Source: Streptococcus suis
GTDB lineage: Bacteria > Bacillota > Bacilli > Lactobacillales > Streptococcaceae
Length of the DNA: 51,960 bases
NCBI RefSeq assembly: GCF_002964575.1
Contig: NZ_POQQ01000056.1
Span: 1-51,960, forward strand
Direction: 5' to 3'
Shown here piece after piece: positions 19,627 to 28,087 of this stretch. The position numbers were made by a program, and so were the translations under genes. Numbering within the stretch: position 1 is the stretch's first letter; the number at the start of each line of letters is the position of its first letter. Under the pieces are notes generated by a model. It was not told the DNA's origin, searched no databases, and saw nothing but the letters and a program-made list of their open reading frames with translations.

Positions 19627-20037
19627 CTAGATGATAATCCCTTCCAAATGATCTAGTTCATGCTGAACAATTTGAGCTTGGAAGTCTGTCAGCCTTAGGC
19701 TCTGCCTTTTCCATGAAGCATCAAAAAACTCCACTTCAATCTCCTGATAGCGTGTCGTCGGGCGAGTACCTTCCAGCGACAGGCAGCCCTCCTCTGTCTG
19801 ATAGGGCTTGGCCTTGCGGATGAGGACGGGATTGTACATGACCAGGTTGGTGAAGCCCATGTTGACGATGATAATCCGCTTTTTGACGCCAATCATGTTG
19901 GCCGCCATGCCCACGCAGGCGTGAGCATTGGCTGCTAAAGTGTCCTGCAAATCCTGACCGACCTGTACATCTAACTGAGTCGCAGGCTCAGATTTCTGTT
20001 GCAGGAAGAAAATGTCTTTCATAATGGGTTGAATCAT
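19627..20037 (-). CDS. Peptide deformylase-like protein with altered motif 1
   Basis: The 136-aa protein belongs to the polypeptide deformylase fold. Motif 2 EGCLS (83-87, metal ligand Cys85) and motif 3 QHELDH (125-130, His126/Glu127/His130) are intact. Motif 1, normally GxGxAAxQ, reads VGMAANM (42-48): the catalytic Gln is Met48. Short streptococcal Def paralogues with this change exist; the canonical enzyme is elsewhere in such genomes. Weak or altered deformylase activity is likely. Its SD AAAGGAG lies just behind the KAP gene stop, 15 bp upstream, so it is probably co-transcribed with that gene. Confidence 0.85.
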   Translation of the reverse strand: MIQPIMKDIFFLQQKSEPATQLDVQVGQDLQDTLAANAHACVGMAANMIGVKKRIIIVNMGFTNLVMYNPVLIRKAKPYQTEEGCLSLEGTRPTTRYQEIEVEFFDASWKRQSLRLTDFQAQIVQHELDHLEGIII

Positions 20038-20052
20038 GGGGTGTCTCCTTTG

Positions 20053-21381
20053 TTAATCGTATTCATAAATATTAAATCTATAACCATTGCTGTCATAGTC
20101 TATAAAAATACGTTCCCTATCCCAATCACTGTTAAACACTTTTTCTAGTACTTTGAGAAGTGCTTCAAATTTTTCAAGTTTATCCTGATCTGAATATTGA
20201 TCGTATTCTTGCATCTCCTTTATAAAATCAACAATTTCGATATAGTCTCCCCTATCATTCGGACATACTAAATGTATAATTTCTTTCATAGATTTTCTAA
20301 TTCGAATATTTAACTCTTCAACAAACGGTTCTAATTCATCATCCTTTTCTTGCAGTGCATTAGCTGCTAGATTGGCCAAGTAAGCTATTCCTCTTAAATT
20401 AACAGTTCCAAACTCATGCTGAAAGAGGTAGATGTTTCTGACAAGCTCCTGAATAACACTATCATACTCCTCTGTCATCTTTTTTATTATGTCTTCCTGA
20501 TTCGGAATATTTGTCACAATCGGCTTAAACTTCTCTTCAACAATCTGTTGATAAGTATTCTCCATATCTTTCCTATTCATTAAAACAAGTATTTTTTGAT
20601 TACGGTGATTTGCGAGATGATCTATAAAACCTAAAAGATCATTATAGTCCTCAGGATTATCTTTTTGTTTTTCACTATAAGTAACACGTTCCAAATCATC
20701 GAAGATGATGAGAGAATGTTTTTTCATCAAGTCTAGACCTAAAATTTTATAAGCCCATTTCACAAGACTACTTATGACAGGAATATGGTCCAAACTCCCA
20801 AAGGTCGAATGTTGCTCTATCTCATCAACCAATACTTTCTCCACCTGCTCCCTGGTTCGAATCCCAAAACAGGAAATATAGTAAATTTCATGCGGTTTGT
20901 AGAATTGATTTTCAAAGAATGTCCGAATAAAGTGAGTCTTCCCACTCCCCCATGAACCATCCAACCAAAAGATATTCCTCCCCCGCTCTTTCTCTCGATT
21001 CAAAAAAGAAAGCAATTCCTCTTGGAAAGAGAAGTCATATTCAGGGTATTTTTTCTTATCCAGTGGAAAATAGCGGATAACCTCACACCGTCGCAAGATG
21101 CTAAAAATAATCTTCGCTAGAATCAGCAGAAAGGTGGATACTAACAAAATAGTCAATCTATTCACATAAGGCCATTGTATCCAGAGAAAATCCATCAGAT
21201 AATCACCCACTGGTTTGAGAATTTCCTTCACCAGCTCTTCTCGCAAAAGAAAATAGACAATCCACGCCAAAGCTAAACCTTGCTTGTATCTTCGGACAAA
21301 CCATCTCTCTCCGCTCCAATCTACTCGTCGTACAGGCTTTTTGGCGAGTTCTTTTAACTTCTTACAAATTTTTTCTTTCAC
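20053..21381 (-). CDS. Membrane-anchored KAP-type P-loop NTPase
   Basis: The 442-aa protein has a basic N-terminus, two hydrophobic helices (about 35-48 and 75-96), then a P-loop domain with Walker A GSWGSGKT (142-149) and Walker B LIIFDDLERV (224-233). The Walker A followed by FIRTFFENQF and the FDDLERV box are characteristic of KAP NTPases, a patchily distributed family often found in accessory DNA and some defence loci. The start is GTG 21381 with a strong SD GAGGAGG. Codon usage is more AT-rich than in neighbours. It sits between the broken merR gene's terminator and def and looks acquired. Substrate unknown. Confidence 0.75.
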   Translation of the reverse strand: MKEKICKKLKELAKKPVRRVDWSGERWFVRRYKQGLALAWIVYFLLREELVKEILKPVGDYLMDFLWIQWPYVNRLTILLVSTFLLILAKIIFSILRRCEVIRYFPLDKKKYPEYDFSFQEELLSFLNREKERGRNIFWLDGSWGSGKTHFIRTFFENQFYKPHEIYYISCFGIRTREQVEKVLVDEIEQHSTFGSLDHIPVISSLVKWAYKILGLDLMKKHSLIIFDDLERVTYSEKQKDNPEDYNDLLGFIDHLANHRNQKILVLMNRKDMENTYQQIVEEKFKPIVTNIPNQEDIIKKMTEEYDSVIQELVRNIYLFQHEFGTVNLRGIAYLANLAANALQEKDDELEPFVEELNIRIRKSMKEIIHLVCPNDRGDYIEIVDFIKEMQEYDQYSDQDKLEKFEALLKVLEKVFNSDWDRERIFIDYDSNGYRFNIYEYD

Positions 21382-21405
21382 AACTTCCTCCTCATTTTAG
21401 TATAC

Positions 21406-21432
21406 CAAAAAAAGCCTAGTTTTCACTAGACT
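21406..21432 (-). terminator. Terminator of the MerR/TipA pseudogene
   Basis: Stem AAGNCTAGT/ACTAGNCTT around a TTTC loop (21412-21432) is followed on the minus strand by seven T. It lies 20-30 bp before the KAP gene start and separates that gene from the regulator. Confidence 0.75.
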
Positions 21433-21440
21433 TCTTTCGA

Positions 21441-22274
21441 TTATTCTTGGCAATAAATTGCAATAGCCTGACTGACAAAGGTTGCTGTTCCTGGTCCACC
21501 TGCTCGGTCAATGTTGGCTGAAAATCGTTCATCTTCAACATACATCAGACCTAGCCCCTGCAAGATTTCCTTGGTGCAGGTGTAGAAGTTTTCTGTGATA
21601 TAGGCCTGTAAAGTAGCTACCTGAACCTGTACATCTGGATGACTAGCTTCCAAGCTCTGCATTTTTCCAAAAGCTTCAAAAATGCTCTGCATCTCTCGGG
21701 CAAACACCCAGTCCTTACTGGCATCATATCGCTCTTCAAATTCAGCATAGGCCGCGGTATTCCTCCACCGCTCCTTGGCCTCCATCTTGTAGACATCTAG
21801 TTGACTGCTGTCAAATGCGTGAAAGTCCATGACTTCTCCTCCTTTTTCTGTGAGCAATCTGGCGTGATTGATGATGCGGTCCAGACGTTCCCTTTTGAGC
21901 TCTAAAAGGGCGATATGGTCCCGCAAGACCTGCTGACGATTGACTTCCGTCACATCCAGAAGTTGCTGATACTCAATGAAAATCAAAATCAGGCTAGGCG
22001 ACGCAGATGCAGATAGAACTGAAGTTCATCAAATCAAGTCAACAACGCCTGACTTTGATTTTCGAAGAGTATGAATGTCTCTGAGAGGAAAATCCATCCC
22101 ACGAAACAATAAAATTTCTTGCAGACGAGCCAAATTCTCCTGATTATAGTGGCGATAACCATTTTCAGCCACAAATGCTGGTTTGAGCAAACCAATCTGG
22201 TCATAGTGGTGCAAGGTCCTCACCGTCAATCCTGTCAACTGACTGACCTGCTTAACTGTCCAATTTTCGTTCAT
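21441..22274 (-). pseudogene. MerR/TipA-like regulator split by a BOX-like insertion
   Basis: The N-terminal part (22274 to about 22073) encodes a MerR HTH: MNENWTVKQVSQLTGLTVRTLHHYDQIGLL and YRHYNQENLARLQEILLFRG. The C-terminal part (about 21968-21441) encodes QQLLDVTEVNRQQVLRDHI, a coiled coil, and a TipAS ligand domain ending GGPGTATFVSQAIAIYC. Between them, after FPLRDI, a 104-bp repeat is inserted. The total gain is 105 bp, so the frame is kept, but the repeat brings two consecutive TGA codons (22029-22031, 22026-22028). A TTG at 21986 could restart the C-terminal domain alone, like TipAS. Without the insert the join reads FPLRDIQQLLDV. Confidence 0.88.
21969..22072. repeat. 104-bp BOX-like element, copy 1 (inside the merR gene)
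   Basis: Bounded by ATACTC and GAGTAT, with longer imperfect terminal inverted repeats: ATACTCAATGAAAATCAAA on the left and, reverse-complemented, ATACTCTTCGAAAATCAAA on the right. These ends equal the boxC and boxA ends of pneumococcal BOX elements. The interior AGATAGAACTGAAGTTCATC recalls the boxB linker. It matches copy 2 (40199-40302) in length and at all but about seven positions. Confidence 0.88.
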
Positions 22275-22295
22275 AGAAATCTCCTCTCTATACCC

Positions 22296-22326
22296 AGTAT
22301 AAGGGATAACGTAAGGTGAGAGTCAA
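22296..22326 (-). promoter_or_regulatory. MerR-type promoter with 19-bp spacer
   Basis: The minus strand reads TTGACT (22321-22326), a 19-bp spacer, TATACT (22296-22301), then a strong SD AGAGGAG before the ATG at 22274. An over-long 19-bp spacer is the hallmark of promoters activated by MerR-family proteins through DNA untwisting, so the gene was probably autoregulated like tipA. Confidence 0.75.
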
Positions 22327-22342
22327 GGGAAAATTTAATTTT

Positions 22343-23041
22343 TTATCCCTTCTTTATAATTTCATTCATATAACCAGCGGTAATAATCCCTGCAGGTAGA
22401 GCAACAATCGCAATTCCAATTATTGAAGACAACATTGTAATGATTTTTCCTAGCATTGTTGTTGCAAATATGTCACCATAACCAACAGTAGTTAATGAAA
22501 TTGTCGCCCAATAAATTGCATCAAAAAATGTTTCAAAAGTATCAGGCTCAACCGAAAAAATCAATAAAGCAGTAAAGAAAATATAACCAACAGCCAGGCT
22601 TGCTACTAGCAATAATGACTCTTTTTGATTTTGCAAAACGTTCATCAAAATCTGAATGTTTTTTGAATAGCGGATAACTTTGAAAACTCGAAGTACACGC
22701 CCCATCCGTACAATTTTCAATAATCGAAGACTGTTATTAAAGTATAAAAAAGTCGGTAAAATGGACAATAAGTCCACTATTGCTAATAGGCTAAATGGGT
22801 AGAACAGAAATGATAGTTTTCCTTTTTGCAATTTGAAGTCAGCTGTTAGCATTCTAAAAAGATAATCCAAGCAAAAAATAGCGGTCGAAATATAATCCAT
22901 TAACAAATGAAAAGAATTCGTATGCTTAGACATCAAAGGAATCAAACTAACCACTATTGCAACTAACATTATTAAGTTATAGAAACGTGACAATAAACTA
23001 TCGTTATCATTTTCTAGAATACAAAATAATTTTTCCCTCAT
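22343..23041 (-). CDS. Voltage-gated-type potassium channel
   Basis: The 232-aa protein has six predicted helices. S4 is Arg/Lys-rich (LRLLKIVRMGRVLRVFKVIR, about 105-124) and the pore loop carries the K+ filter TTVGYGD (184-190), followed by the inner helix ending at 225. There is no C-terminal RCK/TrkA domain. It resembles compact bacterial Kv channels. It begins one base after the tmcAL stop, so it is the last gene of the long yqeG-tmcAL operon, an unexpected companion for RNA and ribosome genes. A clear terminator was not found after it. Confidence 0.9.
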   Translation of the reverse strand: MREKLFCILENDNDSLLSRFYNLIMLVAIVVSLIPLMSKHTNSFHLLMDYISTAIFCLDYLFRMLTADFKLQKGKLSFLFYPFSLLAIVDLLSILPTFLYFNNSLRLLKIVRMGRVLRVFKVIRYSKNIQILMNVLQNQKESLLLVASLAVGYIFFTALLIFSVEPDTFETFFDAIYWATISLTTVGYGDIFATTMLGKIITMLSSIIGIAIVALPAGIITAGYMNEIIKKG

Positions 23042-23042
23042 C

Positions 23043-24131
23043 TCACTCCACCCTCACCGGCACGCGCCCGTAGGTCTGCTCTGCTATTGCGTCAGCACCC
23101 AACTGATAGACCGCGTCCGCCTGCTGGGTCAGGCTGTCCCAGGGCTCTTTGCCGATCCGCGTCACCAAGTCCACCCGCTCCTTGACTGTCTTGAGATAAG
23201 CCTGACCTCGATCTGAAAAGCCAAGCACATGGACCGCTTCTGGTAAGGGAGCTTCCACCGCATTGACCAGGATGTAGGTCAGTACCCGCCGCACGCGCGC
23301 CTTGGTGTAGCGTTTGGTCGCAACGGCATCCACTAACTCCTCCACGGTCGCTGCGCTCCCAATGGCAGAGCGGATACGACTGGCCAGCTCATCGTTGACC
23401 TGAAAGACCTGACTGAGATCTGGGTGGGTCGCAATCTGGTAGCGGAGCAGGGGAAAATAATTTCTCCAGCTTACCTTGGTCGCCTCTTCAAAAAGACTGG
23501 CAGACGGTAAAAAATCACGCACCAAGTCCAACTGGTCAGCACCCTTTCGGATAGCCGTCGCCGAGGCGTAGGTGGTTTCCACTTCTTCCGAGTGAAAACC
23601 AGCCCCCTGCCGCTGAACAGGACCGAGCTGAATACCTGTTCCAGCCACCGCCTTAGCGTAAGCCAATCCCAGAATATGATTGGGTGTATCACCTGTGAAG
23701 GTCAGACCTGCAAATTCCTGCCACATGGCCTGGGTCTTCTGTGGATAAGAGAGATTGTCTGGCAAGTTTTTCACAAAATTTTCCATCTCTTCCGACTTAT
23801 CCACATAGATATCCGCAATTTTCTGGTAATCCAGCATTTCTTCCGTACCGAAAACCAGTTTTTCCACACCTAGCCTGTGTAAAATGCTGATGGCTCCCTT
23901 TGCAAAATGGTCAGCCGACTGGACCGACACTAAAAAGGGCATCTCGACAACAAGATCTGCCCCGTGTTCCAAAGCCATCTGAGCCCGTGTCCACTTATCC
24001 ACAATGGCTGGCTCACCCCGTTGCATAAAATTGCCAGACATAACCACGATTTTCAAGCCTTCCGCCTGTTCCAACAGGTATTTATGTCCCGTGTGAAAGG
24101 GATTGTATTCTGCAATAATCCCTGAAATCAT
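23043..24131 (-). CDS. tmcAL: tRNA(Met) cytidine acetate ligase (YlbM family)
   Basis: The 362-aa protein starts [23 protein letters not shown], the nucleotidyltransferase HxGH-type motif of TmcAL/YlbM, and continues [26 protein letters not shown] and ADLVVEMPF. The enzyme uses ATP and acetate to make N4-acetylcytidine at the elongator tRNA-Met wobble base. It overlaps the upstream methyltransferase by 4 bp (ATGA). This central stretch is more G+C-rich than its flanks, which is strain-typical rather than clearly foreign. Confidence 0.92.
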   Translation of the reverse strand: MISGIIAEYNPFHTGHKYLLEQAEGLKIVVMSGNFMQRGEPAIVDKWTRAQMALEHGADLVVEMPFLVSVQSADHFAKGAISILHRLGVEKLVFGTEEMLDYQKIADIYVDKSEEMENFVKNLPDNLSYPQKTQAMWQEFAGLTFTGDTPNHILGLAYAKAVAGTGIQLGPVQRQGAGFHSEEVETTYASATAIRKGADQLDLVRDFLPSASLFEEATKVSWRNYFPLLRYQIATHPDLSQVFQVNDELASRIRSAIGSAATVEELVDAVATKRYTKARVRRVLTYILVNAVEAPLPEAVHVLGFSDRGQAYLKTVKERVDLVTRIGKEPWDSLTQQADAVYQLGADAIAEQTYGRVPVRVE

Positions 24132-24874
24132 GCCTTGACCGCCTTGAAAAACCAGCGCTGGCTAGTTTCTGTCGGAGCTTGATCTTCAAAGTCTGCAAAG
24201 ACTTCTACAGATGTAAAACCAGCTTGTTTCAAACATTCCACATAGGTTTCAATCGGATAGGTCCGCTCTTCATGAACTTCATCCCGACGGATAAATCGCT
24301 CCTCTTGACTGTCCTCATCTTTGACAAAGAAGGTCAATTCATGAACAATGGAATGCTCATGCTCCCCTTCATAGGTGTCCCAGACAAAGGCAAAATCCTC
24401 GTAGTTTTCATGGTAGCTATAGCCTGCAAACACTTCCTCCATTTGATAGATGGAGTGAACGTCAAAAAGGAAAGTACCACCTTGATTGAGAACTGAGTGA
24501 ACTCCTTCAAAGACCCGCAAAACAGCTTCTTGGTCCGCCATATAGCACAGACTGTCCGAGTAACAGGTCACCGCATCGAAATCTCCAACACCTTCCAGAG
24601 CCATCATATCTGCTTGGGCCAGTTCCATCATGACACCAGCAGCTTCTGCTTTTTTCTGGGCCAATTCCAACATTTCATAGGACAGGTCAAGCCCTGTCAC
24701 TTCAAAGCCCTTTTGAGCAAAACGTACAGCCTGAATCCCTGTCCCACAGGCCAATTCCAAAATTGTCTTGGTGTCTTGTGGCAAGTTCCGCAAGCTAAAA
24801 TCTGTCCATTTATCATACAAGCTGTCATCCATGATTTCATCATAGACCGCCGCAAAGGTTTCATAAGTTGCCAT
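24128..24874 (-). CDS. Class I SAM-dependent methyltransferase
   Basis: A protein of about 248 aa starting [23 protein letters not shown], with SAM-binding motif [16 protein letters not shown], motif [13 protein letters not shown], and the LLFDVHS-like strand FLFDVHSIY. It matches the methyltransferase regularly found between rsfS and tmcAL in streptococci; substrate unknown. I chose ATG 24874 because AAAGGAAAA lies just upstream; the open frame to 24901 has no SD. A hairpin GAAGCAG..CTGCTT with T5 (24892-24911) just upstream may be a weak attenuator between rsfS and this gene. Confidence 0.88.
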   Translation of the reverse strand: MATYETFAAVYDEIMDDSLYDKWTDFSLRNLPQDTKTILELACGTGIQAVRFAQKGFEVTGLDLSYEMLELAQKKAEAAGVMMELAQADMMALEGVGDFDAVTCYSDSLCYMADQEAVLRVFEGVHSVLNQGGTFLFDVHSIYQMEEVFAGYSYHENYEDFAFVWDTYEGEHEHSIVHELTFFVKDEDSQEERFIRRDEVHEERTYPIETYVECLKQAGFTSVEVFADFEDQAPTETSQRWFFKAVKA

Positions 24875-24994
24875 ATTTTTCCTTTCATAAAAAGCAGCCA
24901 ATCGACTGCTTCATTAACTCACACTGTGTTCAAGAAGTCATAGTTTTGAGTTGTTGACAAACTCTTTTTGCCAGTCGAGTTCTCTCAACTCTCA

Positions 24995-25354
24995 CTACTC
25001 CTCTTCTAAAAAGTCTGCGACTTCCAGGAAGCTGCCTTCGTGCCATAATTTTTCAAGGTTGTAGAGGTCACGCATTTCTTCTGAGAAGATATGAACGACT
25101 ACGCCTCCAAGGTCCAAAAGGACCCAGCCACCGTTACTATCGCCTTCTACACGGCTACCCTTGATCCCAACTTCCGCTACCTTTTCACGGATGTTTTCCG
25201 CAATAGCCTCCAACTGACGACTGTTCATGGAACTGGCAATCACAAAGTAGTCTGTCAGGCTGGTCACACCTTGAACATCAATTACAACAAGGTCCTCAGC
25301 TCGCTTGTCATCAGCAGCCTGGACCACAACTTTTACTAAATCTAGTTCTTTCAT
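24995..25354 (-). CDS. rsfS: Ribosomal silencing factor RsfS
   Basis: The 119-aa protein has the family core [33 protein letters not shown] and [36 protein letters not shown]. RsfS binds uL14 on the large subunit and blocks subunit joining in starvation. It starts one base after the stop of the cysteine hydrolase gene. Size and context (nadD-yqeK-rsfS) are the standard Firmicutes arrangement, here with two extra genes between yqeK and rsfS. Confidence 0.96.
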   Translation of the reverse strand: MKELDLVKVVVQAADDKRAEDLVVIDVQGVTSLTDYFVIASSMNSRQLEAIAENIREKVAEVGIKGSRVEGDSNGGWVLLDLGGVVVHIFSEEMRDLYNLEKLWHEGSFLEVADFLEEE

Positions 25355-25355
25355 C

Positions 25356-25865
25356 TTATCCTCTAATTATATTTTCTAATGTATCCACCTGGGCAAAATT
25401 CCATGACCAGATAGTTTCATACTGACCAATCAAGTCGTTTGCTGGAAGATCTGCTGTATAGGGAGTAGTGGTTCCATCTTTGATGACCGCTACGGTGTAG
25501 CCCAATTCAAAGGCCACCTTGATAGTTGTATCAATACAGAAATTGGTCGACATCCCCATGACAATCAATCGCTCAATCCCTTGCTCTTCAAGATAGGCTT
25601 GCAAGTTCGTATCCTTGAAGGCAGAACTGTACCTCTTGTCAACAATCTTCTCGTCAACCAAAGGAGCCACTGCTGGATGGATGTCCCAACCATGACTGCC
25701 TGTGGCAAATTCCTCGTCATTTTGACGGACATAGATAAGCTCTATCCCCGCTTGACGAGCTTTTGTGATGCTATCTTGCCAGAGGGCTAATCGCTCTTCA
25801 ATGGCATAAGGTTTTTCCTCCACTAGGAGGTTTTGAATGTCAACGACTAACAATGCAGATTTCAA
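25356..25865 (-). CDS. Isochorismatase-family cysteine hydrolase
   Basis: The 169-aa protein begins with the catalytic Asp motif ALLVVDIQN (Asp9), has Lys in VDKRYSSAF and the nucleophile Cys in [21 protein letters not shown]. Members hydrolyse nicotinamide, isochorismate or similar amides; the substrate is unresolved. The start is TTG 25865, overlapping the stop of the acetyltransferase gene (TTGA), which implies coupling. A nicotinamidase-like role would fit the adjacent NAD gene nadD, but a better pncA candidate is at 43639-44190. Confidence 0.85.
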   Translation of the reverse strand: MKSALLVVDIQNLLVEEKPYAIEERLALWQDSITKARQAGIELIYVRQNDEEFATGSHGWDIHPAVAPLVDEKIVDKRYSSAFKDTNLQAYLEEQGIERLIVMGMSTNFCIDTTIKVAFELGYTVAVIKDGTTTPYTADLPANDLIGQYETIWSWNFAQVDTLENIIRG

Positions 25866-26317
25866 AACTTGACCCCAGGCGTTTCCAAACGGAACACCAA
25901 TTCCCTTTCTTCTTCAAGATCTAAGACAAAACCATTTTTCTCCAAGAGTCTTGCCATCTTTTGGTTGCCCTTGACATAAGAGACAATCAAATGATTACAG
26001 ACAGGGTGCTTCTGAGCCAGTTGAATAACAGCTTCCAAAGCTGCCTGTCCATAGCCTTTCCCCTGAAATTCTTGACCAATCATAAACCGCCAGAGCATAT
26101 ATTGTTGGATGTCCTCATCAATGTCAATCAAAGCAAAGCCAACAACCTGCTCATCTGCCCAGATGGCATAGGGAAAGACATCGCCGTTATTTCTATATAA
26201 CCAGGCATCTGCCAAGGAACGCACGTTGGGAGCCACGAAGCCCTTATCTGCCTCAGCTACTGTCAAGTCCAAGACAGCTTGATAGGAACTTTCATCCACA
26301 GGTTTTAATGCAATCAT
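25862..26317 (-). CDS. GNAT-family N-acetyltransferase
   Basis: The 151-aa protein has the GNAT acetyl-CoA site [21 protein letters not shown] (Q/RxxGxG/A) and a C-terminal [15 protein letters not shown]. It resembles spermidine/spermine-type acetyltransferases of the BltD group. SD GGAGC precedes ATG 26317, which overlaps the yqeK stop (ATGA). Substrate unknown. Confidence 0.88.
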   Translation of the reverse strand: MIALKPVDESSYQAVLDLTVAEADKGFVAPNVRSLADAWLYRNNGDVFPYAIWADEQVVGFALIDIDEDIQQYMLWRFMIGQEFQGKGYGQAALEAVIQLAQKHPVCNHLIVSYVKGNQKMARLLEKNGFVLDLEEERELVFRLETPGVKF

Positions 26318-26907
26318 TCTTGCTCCTTCAACAAAGCAACATATCCATTATAGGTTTCCAAAGTTTGTGGATAAATGGGAATCCCCTTCTTGGCCAAGTA
26401 AGAAATGGTTTGAGCAGTTTCATAGGCTACCGCCTTGTCCAAGGACTCTTTTGCAATCCGTCGCGCCTCATCCACCCCAGGAAAATCCCGATTGGGTTCG
26501 ATGTAGTCCGCCACATAGAGCACCTTGTCCAGCAAGGTCATCTGCCCAGCACCAACGGTGTGTCGTTGAATGGCTTGGAAAATCTCCTCATCTTTCAAGC
26601 CAAAATCTTCTGCAATTTTATAGGCCCCAACCACACCGTGCCAGATGTTATTATCCCAGTTAAGCAGGTCCTTGTCCAAATTATACTTGGCAATCAAATC
26701 CAGAAAGACTTGGTCTTCCACTTCTTTGGCATAATCATGCAAAAGCGCTGCCAGACTGGCTTTTTTCGGATCACAGCCGTATTGGTCTGCCAAGGCAAGC
26801 GCCGCCTGCTCCACACCCAAGACATGTTGGAAGCGCGCTGGCTTCATGGCTACACGGATTTTTTCCAAAAGAGCCTGACGGTCAAATGTCAAATCTGCTG
26901 CAATCAT
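26314..26907 (-). CDS. yqeK: HD-domain Ap4A hydrolase YqeK
   Basis: The 197-aa HD-domain protein carries [17 protein letters not shown] and the metal motif ALLHDYAKE, followed by [13 protein letters not shown] and [27 protein letters not shown]. YqeK proteins hydrolyse diadenosine tetraphosphate symmetrically to ADP, clearing a stress nucleotide. The gene overlaps nadD by 4 bp (ATGA) in the conserved nadD-yqeK order. Confidence 0.94.
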   Translation of the reverse strand: MIAADLTFDRQALLEKIRVAMKPARFQHVLGVEQAALALADQYGCDPKKASLAALLHDYAKEVEDQVFLDLIAKYNLDKDLLNWDNNIWHGVVGAYKIAEDFGLKDEEIFQAIQRHTVGAGQMTLLDKVLYVADYIEPNRDFPGVDEARRIAKESLDKAVAYETAQTISYLAKKGIPIYPQTLETYNGYVALLKEQE

Positions 26908-27536
26908 TGGTAGAGTCCCTTTTCTTCGATATAGTCCAGAACTTCATGAGGCACCATAAAATTCGGCACCCGTCCTTGCTTGATAAAGCTTCGTACCATG
27001 CTGGAGGAAATGTCCATCAAGGGCACATCTACCCAGATAACAGGATAGGAAGTCCCTGCCTTGTAACGAGGACGCTGGACACCAACAAACTGCACCATCT
27101 GGACCAATTCATCAATCCTGTGCCATTTTGGGAGATAGTCTACCATATCTGCACCGATGATAAAATAATAATCCGTATCAGGATTTTTTTCCTTCAGCAA
27201 TTTCATGGTGTCGTAGGTATAGCTGACACCACGGCGTTCCAGTTCAATGGTTTCAATCCCCAAGCCTTCAATACCTGCAATAGCCATCTTGAGCATGGAA
27301 TAGCGATGGTATTCATCAATTGTTTCTTTTTTATCCACATGGGGCGGAATGAATTCTGGCATGAGCAAGACCTCATCCAACTTCAACTGTTGACGGACCT
27401 GGTCTGCCACAATCAAATGAGCATTGTGGACAGGATTGAAATTCCCTCCCAGAATCCCCACTTGTTTGCGATTGGTTTCTTTCTTTTCAACCTCTAATTC
27501 AACCTTGGTAAAGGGTGTTAAGAGTTCAATAGCCAT
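26904..27536 (-). CDS. nadD: Nicotinate-nucleotide adenylyltransferase
   Basis: The 210-aa enzyme has the nucleotidyltransferase motif [15 protein letters not shown] (HxxH) and the C-terminal [14 protein letters not shown]. It makes nicotinate adenine dinucleotide in NAD synthesis in the cytoplasm. An N-terminal extension of about 25 residues ([20 protein letters not shown]) precedes the fold, as in other streptococci. SD AAGGAG is 5 nt from the ATG. Confidence 0.96.
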   Translation of the reverse strand: MAIELLTPFTKVELEVEKKETNRKQVGILGGNFNPVHNAHLIVADQVRQQLKLDEVLLMPEFIPPHVDKKETIDEYHRYSMLKMAIAGIEGLGIETIELERRGVSYTYDTMKLLKEKNPDTDYYFIIGADMVDYLPKWHRIDELVQMVQFVGVQRPRYKAGTSYPVIWVDVPLMDISSSMVRSFIKQGRVPNFMVPHEVLDYIEEKGLYQ

Positions 27537-27548
27537 AGGCTCTCCTTC

Positions 27549-27860
27549 TTAGATTTCTTTGACCTGTTTGGAAATTTTACGGTTCTCTTTCTTGCTAGAT
27601 TGTTTGAATAAAATCAAGATGCGACCGATTTTTTGGACCGTATCCACACCGATTTCTTCTTCCAAGATTTCAGCTACTTCGTGGATGTTTTCATCCGTAT
27701 TTTGTAGCAAGGTCACCTTGATCAATTCACGCGCGTCCAACGCCTGACGAACACTGGTTTTAATCTGGTCATTGAGACCATTTTTCCCAATCTGAATGAT
27801 GGGTTTGAGACTGTGTGCCTGACTGTTCAAAAAGGCACGTTGTTTTGAAGTTAATGACAT
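27549..27860 (-). CDS. yhbY: YhbY-family RNA-binding ribosome assembly protein
   Basis: The 103-aa CRM-domain protein begins MSLTSKQRAFLNSQAHSLKPIIQIGKNGLN, with the conserved GKNG loop, and continues ALDARELIKVTLLQN and GRILILFKQS. YhbY binds pre-50S particles. It sits between yqeH and nadD as usual, but separated from yqeH by about 230 bp holding a repeat. Confidence 0.95.
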   Translation of the reverse strand: MSLTSKQRAFLNSQAHSLKPIIQIGKNGLNDQIKTSVRQALDARELIKVTLLQNTDENIHEVAEILEEEIGVDTVQKIGRILILFKQSSKKENRKISKQVKEI

Positions 27861-27884
27861 CTATTTTTCCTATGTTTCTATATT

Positions 27885-28052
27885 TATCGTCATTTAGTTT
27901 ATCTTTTATTACGTCGACGAATGAGGAAACTTTGTTTCCTTATTTCCAACTTCAAACAGTCTGGGGGACTGTTTCAAGTCAATGCCTAGAAACAAGAAAG
28001 CATTGAGTTATGCCTGCGGCTCGTTGCCTAGTACTAAAAGTAAACTAAAAGA
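27885..28052. repeat. BOX-related element with distinct terminal inverted repeats
   Basis: An element of about 168 bp between yhbY and yqeH. Ends: TTTAGTTTATCTTTTA (27893-27908) and TAAAAGTAAACTAAA (28035-28049), inverted with one gap. CTATATT occurs on each side (27878-27884, 28053-28059), a possible 7-bp target duplication. Inside are three hairpins: AGGAAAC/GTTTCCT (27924-27940), AAACAGTC/GACTGTTT (27954-27974) and CAATGC/GCATTG (27980-28005). The linker TATTTCCAACTTC matches the 8054-8340 array linker, and CCTGCGGCTCGTTGCCTAGT matches the boxC core. Since it lies within the operon it is transcribed. Confidence 0.72.
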
Positions 28053-28087
28053 CTATATTGGCTAACAAATGTAACCAGGACTCACAT

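Noticed and set aside
26308..27497. Two long plus-strand ORFs (201 and 203 aa) opposite yqeK and nadD
   Set aside because: They are antisense shadows of well-conserved genes with clear motifs and 4-bp overlaps; neither has an SD or a recognisable domain.
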